From: Pseudomonas sp. LBUM920
Lineage (GTDB): Bacteria > Pseudomonadota > Gammaproteobacteria > Pseudomonadales > Pseudomonadaceae
Direction of reading: 5' to 3'
Assembly (NCBI RefSeq): GCF_003852315.1
Contig: NZ_CP027762.1
Location: 3,577,501 to 3,641,500, forward strand
Length of the DNA: 64,000 nucleotides
Shown: in pieces, positions 41,974 through 50,851 of the stretch
Layout of the letters: each line of letters starts with the position of its first letter
How positions within the stretch are numbered: position 1 is the first letter of the stretch
The notes under the pieces: generated by a model
Seen by the model: only the letters and a program-made list of their open reading frames with translations
What the model was told of the DNA's origin: nothing
The model's database searches: none
Program-made: the position numbers and the translations under genes

Positions 41974-43866
41974 ATGTTTGGCCACGGACTCGGCCCGGCC
42001 CGCCAGCGCGGCGCCATCGGCTTGATCGGCGCGGTGACCCTTGGGGTTGCGCTGTTGTTTCTATTGCTGGTGGTCGACAGCGGTCGCTTGTACCTGGAGA
42101 AGCGCAAGTTACAGCGTGTGGTCGACACAGCAGCGCTCGAAGCGGTCAGCCGCAGCGGCACGTGCGCGGCGCCCAATAACAATGCGGCCCTGTTTGCGAC
42201 TCAAAGCGCCGCGCGCAACCACTTCAACATTGACGACAATCGCACCCTGGCAGTTGCCTGCGGCACCCTGGCCACGGGTGCTGACTTCATGCGCACCTTC
42301 AGCGCCGACCCGGCCAAAACCGATGCTATCCGGGTCATCGCCACCCACCGTGTGCACACCAGCCTCGCCCATGGCTTACTCACGCTGTTCTCGGCTCGAC
42401 CCCTCAACATGATGACGCTCTTGAGCGCCACGGCGGTCGCTGCCGCGCCAGCTCCGACAGTAGCGTCACTCACCGTGCGCAGCACCTTGTTGACCGTCGA
42501 CAGCACCAAATCCGTGGCCCTCAACGCCTTGATCGGCGGCTTGCTGGGCGGCAAATTGCAGCTCGACGCGGTGGGCTGGAACGGTTTGATCAATACCAAT
42601 ATCAGTCTGCTCAAGTACCTGGATGCCTTGGCCATCCGCCTGAACGTCAGCGCCGGCAATTACGATCAGTTGCTCAAGACCGACGCCACCGTCGGCCAAC
42701 TGATCCAGGCCGCCATCGACGTGCTCAAGCTCGGTGGAGATGCGGTCACCCTCGTCATCAACAACCTCGAAGCCATCAAGCTGATTGCGCCGGGTACGCA
42801 AATCCTGCACTTGGGCGACCTGATCAATATCCAGAACGGCACGGACAAAAGTGCGCTGGATGTGAACCTGCAACTGTTCAACCTGATCCAGGGCTTTGTG
42901 CAGTTGTCGAACAAGGCCAGCGCCGTTGCCGTTGAGCTGCCGGTGGATGTGCTGGGGCTGCTGGGCGTCACTGTCTCGACCAAAGTGATCGAGCCTGGGC
43001 AACTCTCAAGCATCGGCGACCCGAAGAACATCGCCACACAGCCTATTTATGTGCGAACCGCGCAAGTGCGCACATTGATTTCGGTCAGGCTGCCGATCGT
43101 CACGCTGGTCAATAACGCGCTGGGGGGCGTGGTGCAGGCGTTGAATGAGGTACTGAGCGGCTTGTTGGGGCTGCTTGACCCCAATTGTTGCCTGGTCACC
43201 AGCCTTGAGATCGGCGACACACTCGACATTGCCCTGGAGGCCGCCGGTGGCAGCGCCAAGGTCACGGATTACAGGTGCGACAGCGGCAAAAAATCATTGT
43301 CGGTGCTCGGCGAAACCTCGGCCCTGCACGTGATGATTGGCCAGGTTGATCCGAAAAACCTGTTTTCATCCACCCGAACGCTGCACGTCGACGAGTACCC
43401 GGTGGTGGATATCGGTACCAAGACCTGCAAGCGCGGCACCGGCGTCTGTGGCGACCGGCAAGCCTTCGCGGCAGGCGGGCTGGGCGTGCGCGTCGACAGC
43501 GATGTGGCCCGGACCGAACGCGCGCACACCTACACCAACCCGCCGGCGGTCAATCTGCCCCCGACGTATTATCAATTCGCTGCCTCGAACGTCGTCAGCA
43601 GCCTCAAAGAAACGCTCACAGGCATCCAACTGATCAACCATCCACCGAAAATCGCCAGCCTGTTGGGCGCCGTGCTGGGCCTGGTCACGGGCCTGCTCAA
43701 TGGCTTGCTGTCAATGCTTGGGGGCGTGATTGGCGGGGTACTCGGGCCGCTTCTCGACCCCATCGTCAATAACCTGCTCGTCGGCCTGGGCATTGACCTG
43801 GCAAAAGTCGAAATCGGTGCCAACCTGTCCTGCAACCCCGCTGGCCGGGCGATGCTGGTCATTTGA
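41974..43866 (+). CDS. TadG-like protein with a Flp-pilus-type N-terminus (orphan)
   Basis: A 630-aa protein that opens with the TadE/TadG-type region: QRGAIGLIGAVTLGVALLFL (single membrane helix), then VVDSGRLYLEKRKLQRVVDTAALEA, the hallmark of Tad-pilus pseudopilin-related proteins. The rest is a long periplasmic part with an unusual content of hydrophobic repeats (LGAVLGLVTGLLNGLLSMLGG near the end). No other tad genes are nearby, so it is an orphan or part of a dispersed set. Function beyond membrane anchoring is not clear. Confidence 0.78.
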   Translation: MFGHGLGPARQRGAIGLIGAVTLGVALLFLLLVVDSGRLYLEKRKLQRVVDTAALEAVSRSGTCAAPNNNAALFATQSAARNHFNIDDNRTLAVACGTLATGADFMRTFSADPAKTDAIRVIATHRVHTSLAHGLLTLFSARPLNMMTLLSATAVAAAPAPTVASLTVRSTLLTVDSTKSVALNALIGGLLGGKLQLDAVGWNGLINTNISLLKYLDALAIRLNVSAGNYDQLLKTDATVGQLIQAAIDVLKLGGDAVTLVINNLEAIKLIAPGTQILHLGDLINIQNGTDKSALDVNLQLFNLIQGFVQLSNKASAVAVELPVDVLGLLGVTVSTKVIEPGQLSSIGDPKNIATQPIYVRTAQVRTLISVRLPIVTLVNNALGGVVQALNEVLSGLLGLLDPNCCLVTSLEIGDTLDIALEAAGGSAKVTDYRCDSGKKSLSVLGETSALHVMIGQVDPKNLFSSTRTLHVDEYPVVDIGTKTCKRGTGVCGDRQAFAAGGLGVRVDSDVARTERAHTYTNPPAVNLPPTYYQFAASNVVSSLKETLTGIQLINHPPKIASLLGAVLGLVTGLLNGLLSMLGGVIGGVLGPLLDPIVNNLLVGLGIDLAKVEIGANLSCNPAGRAMLVI

Positions 43867-43996
43867 GCGCATCAGGCCCGCTGATCATCATCCAACACGC
43901 TAACCTATTAAGCCGCCCCGACCTTGTCGCTGGACGGCGGTGCGCATTAGATTAGCCAATAGTCCAAGGCCTTTAGAATAAGCAGAAGGGATAAGC

Positions 43997-45064
43997 ATGG
44001 CGCTTAACGACCAATCGACCCAGATTCGCCCAGGCGAAGAACTTGATGCCAGCCTCATCAATCCCTACCTCAAGGCGCATATTGCGGGCCTGCACGGCGC
44101 GGTCAAAATCAGCCAGTTCCCCGGTGGCGCGTCCAACCTGACTTACTTGCTGGAATACCCGGACCGGGAATTCGTGCTGCGCCGCCCGCCCTTTGGCCAC
44201 AAGGCCAAGTCCGCCCACGACATGGGCCGCGAATACCGCATTCTCAACCAGTTGAAAGATGGCTTCCCGTATTGCCCCAAGGCCTACGTGCATTGCACCG
44301 ATGAGTCGGTGATCGGCGCCGAGTTCTACGTGATGGAGCGCGTCAACGGCATCATCCTGCGCTCCGACTTGCCCGCCGAACTGGGCCTGGACGCCACCAA
44401 GACCGAGGCGCTGTGCAAAAGCTTTATCGACAAGTTCGTCGAACTGCACCAGGTGGATTACGCCGCCTGCGGCCTGGCCGACCTGGGCAAGCCCGAAGGG
44501 TATGTAGCGCGTCAGATTCGCGGCTGGAGTGATCGCTACGAGAAAGCCCTGACCCCAGATGCCCCAAGCTGGGAGAAAGTGCGCGCCTGGCTCAACGACA
44601 AGATGCCGGCCGACCATCCGACCTCCAGCATCGTGCACAACGACTACCGCTTCGACAACGTGATCCTCGACCCGCAAAACCCGATGCAGATCATTGGTGT
44701 GCTGGACTGGGAACTCACTACGTTGGGCGACCCGCTGATGGACTTGGGCAACACCCTCGCCTACTGGATCGAAGCCGCCGACCCGGCACCGGTGCAACTG
44801 ATGCGTCGCCAGCCAAGCAACGCCCCCGGCATGCTGACCCGCCGCCAGTTCGTCGATTATTACGCCGAGCGCTCGGGCATTCAGATCGACAATTTCGACT
44901 TCTACTACACCTATGGCCTGTTCCGCCTGGCCGGCATCGTGCAACAGATCTACTACCGCTTCTTCCACGGCCAGACCCAGGACAAACGCTTTGCGCAGTT
45001 CATCCACATGAACAAGCTGCTGGAGCAAATGAGCCTGAACGTCATCGCCAAATCAGCCCTCTGA
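43997..45064 (+). CDS. Phosphotransferase family protein (APH fold, ACAD10/11-like)
   Basis: A 355-aa protein of the aminoglycoside-phosphotransferase fold. It has an ATP-binding start (ISQFPGGASNLTYLLEYP, EFVLRRPPFG), the catalytic loop VHNDYRFDNVILDP and the metal-binding VLDWELTTLGDPLMDLG. In fatty-acid contexts such proteins phosphorylate 4-hydroxyacyl-CoA so that an acyl-CoA dehydrogenase can remove the group. A short-chain dehydrogenase follows 22 bp later on the same strand, which supports an acyl or hydroxyacyl-CoA role. AGAAGGG lies before the ATG. Confidence 0.85.
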   Translation: MALNDQSTQIRPGEELDASLINPYLKAHIAGLHGAVKISQFPGGASNLTYLLEYPDREFVLRRPPFGHKAKSAHDMGREYRILNQLKDGFPYCPKAYVHCTDESVIGAEFYVMERVNGIILRSDLPAELGLDATKTEALCKSFIDKFVELHQVDYAACGLADLGKPEGYVARQIRGWSDRYEKALTPDAPSWEKVRAWLNDKMPADHPTSSIVHNDYRFDNVILDPQNPMQIIGVLDWELTTLGDPLMDLGNTLAYWIEAADPAPVQLMRRQPSNAPGMLTRRQFVDYYAERSGIQIDNFDFYYTYGLFRLAGIVQQIYYRFFHGQTQDKRFAQFIHMNKLLEQMSLNVIAKSAL

Positions 45065-45086
45065 CTGCAAGAACAAGGAACCCTTC

Positions 45087-45854
45087 ATGTCCAAGACCCA
45101 CCTGTTCGACCTCGACGGCAAGATTGCTTTTGTGTCCGGCGCCAGCCGCGGTATCGGTGAAGCCATCGCCAAGCTGCTGGCCCAGCAAGGCGCCCATGTG
45201 ATCGTCTCCAGCCGCAAACTGGAAGGCTGCCAGCACGTGGCGGATGCAATCATCGCCGCCGGCGGCAAGGCCACGGCCGTGGCCTGCCACATCGGTGAAA
45301 TGGAGCAGATCACCCAAGTGTTTGCCGGTATCCGTGAACAGTTCGGCCGCCTGGATATCCTCGTCAACAACGCCGCCACCAACCCGCAGTTCTGCAACGT
45401 GCTGGACACCGACCTCGGCGCCTTCCAGAAGACTGTGGACGTGAACATTCGCGGCTACTTCTTCATGTCGGTGGAAGCCGGCAAGCTGATGCGCGACAAC
45501 GGGGGCGGCAGCATCATCAACGTGGCGTCGATCAACGGCATTTCCCCTGGCGTGTTCCAGGGCATCTACTCGGTGACCAAGGCCGCCGTGATCAACATGA
45601 CCAAGGTATTCGCCAAGGAATGCGCAGCGTTCGGCATTCGTTGCAACGCCCTGCTGCCGGGCCTGACCGACACCAAGTTCGCCTCGGCGCTGGTGAAGAA
45701 TGATTCGATCCTGAAAATGGCGCTGGCGCAGATCCCGCTCAAGCGCGTGGCCGACCCGAGCGAAATGGCCGGCGCGGTGCTGTTTCTGGCCAGCGACGCC
45801 TCCAGCTACACCACCGGCGTGTCGCTGAATGTGGACGGCGGCTTCCTGTCCTGA
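45087..45854 (+). CDS. SDR family oxidoreductase
   Basis: A 255-aa classical short-chain dehydrogenase. It shows the NAD(P) motif SGASRGIGEAIA, the NNAATN loop, the catalytic serine in IINVASINGIS and the YxxxK motif YSVTKAAVI, then the C-terminal GVSLNVDGGFLS. It oxidises or reduces a hydroxyl/keto group; the substrate is unknown. It follows the phosphotransferase gene after 22 bp, with AAGGAA before the ATG, so both probably belong to one acyl-chain pathway. Its stop adjoins that of the convergent AhpD-like gene. Confidence 0.9.
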   Translation: MSKTHLFDLDGKIAFVSGASRGIGEAIAKLLAQQGAHVIVSSRKLEGCQHVADAIIAAGGKATAVACHIGEMEQITQVFAGIREQFGRLDILVNNAATNPQFCNVLDTDLGAFQKTVDVNIRGYFFMSVEAGKLMRDNGGGSIINVASINGISPGVFQGIYSVTKAAVINMTKVFAKECAAFGIRCNALLPGLTDTKFASALVKNDSILKMALAQIPLKRVADPSEMAGAVLFLASDASSYTTGVSLNVDGGFLS

Positions 45855-46298
45855 TCATGCATTCGGCGGTTGCTGGCGAAAGCTCACCGCCAGGCGGTTC
45901 CAGCCACTGATGCTGGACACCGCCATGGTCAGGTCCACCAATTCCTGTTCGCTGAACTCCACGCGCACTGCCGTGTAGAGTTCATCCGAGACACTTGACG
46001 TCGGCAGTGTCGCCACCGACTCGCTCCAGGCCAACGCGGCCTTCTCCCGCGCGCTGAAAAACGGCGAATCACGCCATACGCACAGTGCAAACAGGCGTCG
46101 CTCGCTCTCGCCACGCTGACGCGCTGCCATCGAATGCATGTCGGTGCAAAACCCGCAGTGGTTGAGCTGCGAGACGCGGATCTTGATCAACTCCAGCAGC
46201 GGCTTTTCGATGGACAGCTCAAAGGTCGCCGCCTCCAGCATCAACATGCCTTTAAGCGCTTGCGGTGAGGCGGTGTAGTAATCCAGACGGCGTTCCAT
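45855..46298 (-). CDS. Carboxymuconolactone decarboxylase/AhpD-like protein
   Basis: A 147-aa all-helical AhpD-like protein. The redox motif CGFCTDMHSMAARQRGE (Cys-x2-Cys with His) lies at about residues 45-60, the typical alkylhydroperoxidase site. Preceding it are LLELIKIRVSQLNH and following it ARE-KAALAWSESVATLP-type helices. It may reduce peroxides or be regulatory. The start at 46298 was selected over a longer frame. It is divergent from the second MocR regulator (153 bp apart), which probably controls it. Confidence 0.85.
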   Translation of the reverse strand: MERRLDYYTASPQALKGMLMLEAATFELSIEKPLLELIKIRVSQLNHCGFCTDMHSMAARQRGESERRLFALCVWRDSPFFSAREKAALAWSESVATLPTSSVSDELYTAVRVEFSEQELVDLTMAVSSISGWNRLAVSFRQQPPNA

Positions 46299-46451
46299 GG
46301 GCGGCTCTCGGGCGGGCAAGTCATTGTGCGCTAGCCTAGAGCCCGCGCCCCATAAGCCCTATAGCCAATCGAGCGGTTTATGCGCAGACCATTTTGAGCG
46401 CGCTGCGCGAGCGAGTAGTCTTGGCCCAGAGTGACTGCCTTGGGATGAAAC

Positions 46452-47885
46452 ATGGAACTGCACGTGGTGATCAACGGCCGCAAAGACCTGGCCGAACAGC
46501 TGTACCGGCAGTTGCGTGAAGCCATTGCGTCCGGACGCCTGGCTGTCGGCGCGCAACTGCCGCCCAGCCGCCTGTTGGCCGAACAAATCGGCGTGTCGCG
46601 CAAGACCGTGTCTGACACCTATGCCACCCTGACGTACGAAGGCCTGCTGGTGGGCAAGACCGGCCGCGGCACTTTCGTCAATGCCCATCCAGTGCAGACT
46701 GAGCGCGTGCAAACCGCCGCCGACCTGGCCTGTGCCGCCAACCTGGGCAAATGGGCGGCGCTGCCCTCGCCCATGCGCCATCCCACGCGCGACAGCACAC
46801 TGCGCTATGAATTTATCGGAGGCGCCACCACCCGCAATCAGTTCCCCCAGGATGAATGGCGGCGCTGTACCCAGGATGCGTTGCGGCGTATCGCCCGGGA
46901 CAGCGGCTTTTACAGTCAACCCGAAGGTTTGCCCGCGCTGCGCGAGGCCATCGCCGGGCACGTCGCATTTTCACGCGGGGTGAGATGCCGCGCCGACGAC
47001 ATCGTGGTGACCAATGGCGCGCAGCAGGCACTGGACCTGATCGCCCGCGTGGTGCTCGAACCGGGCACCACGGTCGCCATGGAAGACCCCGGCTACAGCC
47101 CGGCGCGCCAGCTGTTCATGGCCATGGGCGCCCACGTTGCCGGCGTGCCGGTCGACGCGCAAGGCATTCAGGTCGACCTGATCCCGGACGGCACACGGCT
47201 GATCTACGTGACCCCGTCCCACCAGTTTCCCCTGGGCATGCCCATGAGCCTGGCGCGCCGCGAAGCTTTGCTGGCGCGCGCGTTCGAGCTGGGCGCGATC
47301 ATCATTGAAGACGACTACGACAGCGAATTTCGCTACGAAGGCCGCCCCACCGATTCCCTGCAAAGCATGGACAGCCGTGGCGTGGTCACGTACGTCGGGA
47401 CCTTCTCGAAAACCCTGCTGCCGGAGTTACGCCTGGGCTATGCGGTGCTGCCGCCGGCCATTTACGGCGCGGTGCTCAAGGCCAAGCAACTGACCGATCA
47501 GCACAGTTCCACCCTGCCGCAATGGGCACTGGCCAAGTTCATCAGCGAAGGCTACTTGCTCAAGCACATTCGCCGCTGCCACACGGTGTACGCCGGGCGC
47601 CGCGAACGCATCCTGCAGCGCCTGGCAGGTGACTTGGCGCCCTGGTTTGAAGCGGTACCCAGCGTGGCGGGGTTTCACATGGCGGCGCTGTGCAAGGTGC
47701 CGGTGAATATCCCGTTGCTGATGGAACTGGCGCGGCGCGTGGAAGTGGGCGTGTACCCGGTGGATGTGTTCTTCCATGACACCCCCGTGCGCCAGGGTTT
47801 GATCATCGGCTTCGGCGCCATCGAGCTGCTCGACATCGACCCGGCGCTGGACCGGCTGCGCGATATTCTGCAGCAGATTGGCTAG
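46452..47885 (+). CDS. MocR-type regulator, PdxR-like
   Basis: A 477-aa GntR/aminotransferase fusion. The wHTH spans about 12-75 (LAEQLYRQLREAIASGRLAV, LPPSRLLAEQIGVSRKTVSD, GKTGRGTF). The aminotransferase-like domain has VTNGAQQALDLIARVVLEPG, VTPSHQFPLGMPMS, IIIEDDYDSEFRY and the PLP-lysine loop TFSKTLLPELRLGYAV. It is divergent from an AhpD-like gene. MocR proteins with this arrangement usually control the neighbour and may sense PLP or an amine. It is distinct from the first MocR protein in the window. Confidence 0.9.
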   Translation: MELHVVINGRKDLAEQLYRQLREAIASGRLAVGAQLPPSRLLAEQIGVSRKTVSDTYATLTYEGLLVGKTGRGTFVNAHPVQTERVQTAADLACAANLGKWAALPSPMRHPTRDSTLRYEFIGGATTRNQFPQDEWRRCTQDALRRIARDSGFYSQPEGLPALREAIAGHVAFSRGVRCRADDIVVTNGAQQALDLIARVVLEPGTTVAMEDPGYSPARQLFMAMGAHVAGVPVDAQGIQVDLIPDGTRLIYVTPSHQFPLGMPMSLARREALLARAFELGAIIIEDDYDSEFRYEGRPTDSLQSMDSRGVVTYVGTFSKTLLPELRLGYAVLPPAIYGAVLKAKQLTDQHSSTLPQWALAKFISEGYLLKHIRRCHTVYAGRRERILQRLAGDLAPWFEAVPSVAGFHMAALCKVPVNIPLLMELARRVEVGVYPVDVFFHDTPVRQGLIIGFGAIELLDIDPALDRLRDILQQIG

Positions 47886-47969
47886 CGGGTTTTCCCGCGC
47901 ATTGGTCATTGGTCCGGTGCGCTCGGCGGCGTAGGGTGAAGAGGTCTCGAACTTCTCGGAAACCTCATC

Positions 47970-48371
47970 ATGAAACGACTGCTCGCTGCCACCCTGATGC
48001 TCGCCTCGCTCAGCGCCCTCGCCCACGAGCCGGTTTACAACCAGGAATCCATCAAGGTGCTGCAGGAACACGCCTTGACCAATGTGCCCGGCAAGAAAAC
48101 CATCATGCTCACCGTCGATTACGCCCCCGGCCAGGCCACCGTGCCGCACAGCCACACCGGCACTGCCGTGGCGTATGTGCTGGAGGGTGAGATCACCTCG
48201 CGGGTCAACGATGAAAAGGCGATTACCTACAAGGTCGGTGAGTCGTTCTATGAAGCGGCCGGCTCGCGGCACTTTGAATCAAGCAACGCCAGCCAGACCC
48301 AGCCGGCCAAGCTGCTGGTGGTGATGGTGCTGGATGACAAGGCTGAGGTGCTGACGCCGCTGCCACAGTAA
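47970..48371 (+). CDS. Periplasmic cupin domain protein
   Basis: A 133-aa cupin with a signal peptide (KRLLAATLMLASLSALA). The metal site motif is VPHSHTGTAVAYVLEGEITS (HxH...E) with the second histidine in EAAGSRHFESSNAS. Such proteins are often called quercetin-dioxygenase-like or simply cupins; the substrate is unknown. It is 84 bp behind the MocR gene and may be co-transcribed. It faces the Tag gene with a REPIN between them. Confidence 0.84.
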   Translation: MKRLLAATLMLASLSALAHEPVYNQESIKVLQEHALTNVPGKKTIMLTVDYAPGQATVPHSHTGTAVAYVLEGEITSRVNDEKAITYKVGESFYEAAGSRHFESSNASQTQPAKLLVVMVLDDKAEVLTPLPQ

Positions 48372-48394
48372 TCAGCTACGCCACAAAACCGTTG

Positions 48395-48481
48395 TGGGAG
48401 CGGGCTTGCTCGCGAAGAAGGCGGTTCAGCCCCCACAGCTGGAGACTGACACAGCGCCTTCGCGGGCAAGCCCGCTCCCAC
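48395..48481. repeat. REPIN between convergent cupin and tag genes
   Basis: Arms GTGGGAGCGGGCTTGCTCGCG and CGCGGGCAAGCCCGCTCCCAC. Confidence 0.92.
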
Positions 48482-48507
48482 ACTTTGGATTGGCTTGGGC
48501 CAGAGGC

Positions 48508-49137
48508 TCAGGGACGTTTGAACTGGCGGCGCAGGTGCTCGATCCGCGGTCGGCAGGCACAGCCTTCCAAGTGATCATTGACCATGCCCATCGCCTGCAT
48601 CAACGCATACATCGTGGTCGGGCCGACAAAGGTCCAGCCGCGTTTTTTCAAGGCTTTGGATAAGCGCACCGAAGCCGGTGACGTTGGGTTGCCGGTCCAG
48701 TAAGCCATGTCCACCAGGGCCGGGCGCTCCTCCTCGGTTGGCTCGAACGCCCATATCCAATGGGCCAGCGAGCCGGTTTCATCCACCAGTTCGCACGCCC
48801 TGCGCGCGTTGTTGATGGTGGAGACGATCTTGGCCCGATTGCGCACGATGCCGGGGTCATTCATCAGGCGGGCGATATCCGCCTCGCCATACTGAGCGAC
48901 GCGGCGAAAATCAAAGCCCTCGAAGGCAGCCCGAAACTGCTCGCGCTTGCGCAGGATGGTGATCCACGCCATGCCGGCCTGAAAGCCTTCCAGGCAAATC
49001 TTCTCGTACAGTTGACTATCATCCGCCACCGGCACGCCCCACTCGTGGTCGTGATAGCGCGGGTACTCCGGCGCCGCCGTGCGCCAGGTGCAGTGGGTCT
49101 GCCCTGTGGCGTCCGTGGTCAGTCCTGATGCATCCAT
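48508..49137 (-). CDS. tag: DNA-3-methyladenine glycosylase I (Tag)
   Basis: A 209-aa base-excision-repair enzyme that removes 3-methyladenine from DNA. Motifs match E. coli Tag: YHDHEWGVPVADD, LEGFQAGMAWITILRKRE, RNRAKIVSTINNARR, SKALKKRGWTFVGPTTMYALMQA and MVNDHLEGCACR with the zinc-binding residues at the C-terminus, together with the N-terminal Cys of HCTWR. The ATG at 49137 is preferred to a TTG at 49140. It stands alone and converges on the cupin gene. Confidence 0.95.
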   Translation of the reverse strand: MDASGLTTDATGQTHCTWRTAAPEYPRYHDHEWGVPVADDSQLYEKICLEGFQAGMAWITILRKREQFRAAFEGFDFRRVAQYGEADIARLMNDPGIVRNRAKIVSTINNARRACELVDETGSLAHWIWAFEPTEEERPALVDMAYWTGNPTSPASVRLSKALKKRGWTFVGPTTMYALMQAMGMVNDHLEGCACRPRIEHLRRQFKRP

Positions 49138-49304
49138 CAATCACCTCGCGATTCAAGCCGCGGATGATAAGCGAATTTTTTTCCAGCCCGCCAACCGCTC
49201 AAGCGCCACGCTTGCCGACCAACTGGTCAGACCGCGACCTGTCAACCGCCGATTATTTACTTGTGATTTCAAAAAAACCCGGCGTAGACTGGCCGCGCAC
49301 TGGA

Positions 49305-49316
49305 CTTACCGGTAAG
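49305..49316 (+). promoter_or_regulatory. Perfect palindrome upstream of the symporter gene
   Basis: CTTACCGGTAAG, 54 bp before the symporter start. It could be an operator for one of the GntR-type regulators encoded downstream; no second copy was seen. Confidence 0.4.
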
Positions 49317-49369
49317 ACCACAACAATTAAGCCCTGGAACCACCAGGGCACCGAATAGAGATCCCTCCC

Positions 49370-50680
49370 ATGCTCAGATGGTGCTCGCGTTCGATTTTCC
49401 TGCAAGTCGTGATAGGCCTGATGCTGGGCATTATCTGCGGCCTGGCCCTTCCCGAATTCTCCTCGCAACTCAAACCCCTGGGTGACGGCTTTATCAAGCT
49501 GATCAAAATGCTGATTGGCCTGATCGTATTCTGCGTGGTGGTCAGCGGTATTTCCGGCGCCGGCGACTTGAAGAAAGTCGGGCGCATCGGCCTCAAGTCA
49601 GTGATCTACTTTGAAGTGCTGACCACCGTCGCACTGGTGATCGGCCTGATCATGGCGTTCAGCACCGGTATCGGCCAAGGCGCGAATATTCATCTGGAAC
49701 AGCTTTCGTCCGCCGGGTTGAATGAACTGGCCGACAAAGGCCAACACATCCGCGGCACCAGCCAGTTCCTGATGGACCTGATCCCCAACTCGGTGATCGG
49801 CGCCTTCGCCGACAACAACGTGCTGCAAGTGTTGCTGTTCTCGGTGCTGTTCGGCAGCGCGCTGAACCTGGTGGGCGAAGCCGCCTCGGGCATTTCGCGG
49901 TTGATCAACGAGCTGAGCCACGTGATATTCCGCATCATGGGCATGATCGTGCGCCTGGCGCCGATCGGCGTGTTCGGCGCCATTGCGTTCACCACCAGCA
50001 CCTATGGCCTGGACTCGCTGCAACACCTGGGCAGCCTGGTGGGTTTGTTCTACCTGACCTGCTTTGTCTTTGTCGCGGTGGTGCTTGGCCTGGTGATGCG
50101 CGTGTCCGGCCTGCGCATGCTGCCGTTGCTCAAGTACCTGCGCGAAGAACTGCTGATCGTGATGGGCACCGCCTCCTCCGATGCGGTACTGCCACAGATC
50201 ATGCGCAAACTTGAACACCTGGGCATTGGCAGCTCGACCGTAGGCCTGGTGATTCCGACGGGCTACTCGTTCAACCTCGACGGCTTTTCGATTTACCTGA
50301 CCCTGGCCATCGTGTTTATCGCCAATGCCACCGGCACGCCGCTGTCGATGACCGACTTGCTGACCATCCTGCTGGTGTCGTTGATTACCTCCAAGGGCGC
50401 CCATGGGATTCCCGGCTCGGCACTGGTAATTCTGGCGGCGACCCTCACCGCTATCCCGGCGATTCCCGTCGTAGGGCTGGTGCTGGTGTTGGCGGTCGAC
50501 TGGTTCATGGGTATTGGGCGCGCATTGACTAACCTGATCGGCAACTGCGTCGCCACGGTGGCCATTGCTCGCTGGGAAAAAGACATCGATATCCAACGCG
50601 CCAACAAGGTGCTCAACGGCCAGCAAGGCTATGCCTTCCAGGCCAAGAAGCCGGTGCTGCCGGCGCATCAGGAGTTCTGA
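49370..50680 (+). CDS. Dicarboxylate/amino acid:cation symporter (DctA/GltP family)
   Basis: A 436-aa membrane protein of the DAACS family. Hallmarks are SIFLQVVIGLMLGIICGL at the start, the serine-rich HP1 loop MGTASSDAVLPQIM, the TM7 motif GYSFNLDGFSIYLTLA (NLDGF in place of the NMDGT motif) and HP2-region ITSKGAHGIPGSALVIL. It imports C4-dicarboxylates or glutamate with protons or sodium; NLDG points to the DctA side. Two FCD-type GntR regulators follow downstream, separated by a REPIN. Confidence 0.9.
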   Translation: MLRWCSRSIFLQVVIGLMLGIICGLALPEFSSQLKPLGDGFIKLIKMLIGLIVFCVVVSGISGAGDLKKVGRIGLKSVIYFEVLTTVALVIGLIMAFSTGIGQGANIHLEQLSSAGLNELADKGQHIRGTSQFLMDLIPNSVIGAFADNNVLQVLLFSVLFGSALNLVGEAASGISRLINELSHVIFRIMGMIVRLAPIGVFGAIAFTTSTYGLDSLQHLGSLVGLFYLTCFVFVAVVLGLVMRVSGLRMLPLLKYLREELLIVMGTASSDAVLPQIMRKLEHLGIGSSTVGLVIPTGYSFNLDGFSIYLTLAIVFIANATGTPLSMTDLLTILLVSLITSKGAHGIPGSALVILAATLTAIPAIPVVGLVLVLAVDWFMGIGRALTNLIGNCVATVAIARWEKDIDIQRANKVLNGQQGYAFQAKKPVLPAHQEF

Positions 50681-50708
50681 CCCATTCTATGAGCGACACA
50701 GCTCAGCT

Positions 50709-50796
50709 GTGGGAGCGGGCTGGCTCGCGAAGGTGCAGGTTCAGCTTGCACATGGGGTGACTGACATTGCGCATTCGCGAGCCAGCCCGCTCCCAC
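50709..50796. repeat. REPIN between symporter and GntR genes
   Basis: Left arm GTGGGAGCGGGCTGGCTCGCG, right arm CGCGAGCCAGCCCGCTCCCAC; both arms carry the same compensatory change (TTG to TGG), keeping the hairpin intact. Confidence 0.92.
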
Positions 50797-50851
50797 CTTT
50801 TGACCGTCGCCAGTTTGGCCATTGTATTCGCACCATCAAGGAGACGTAGAC

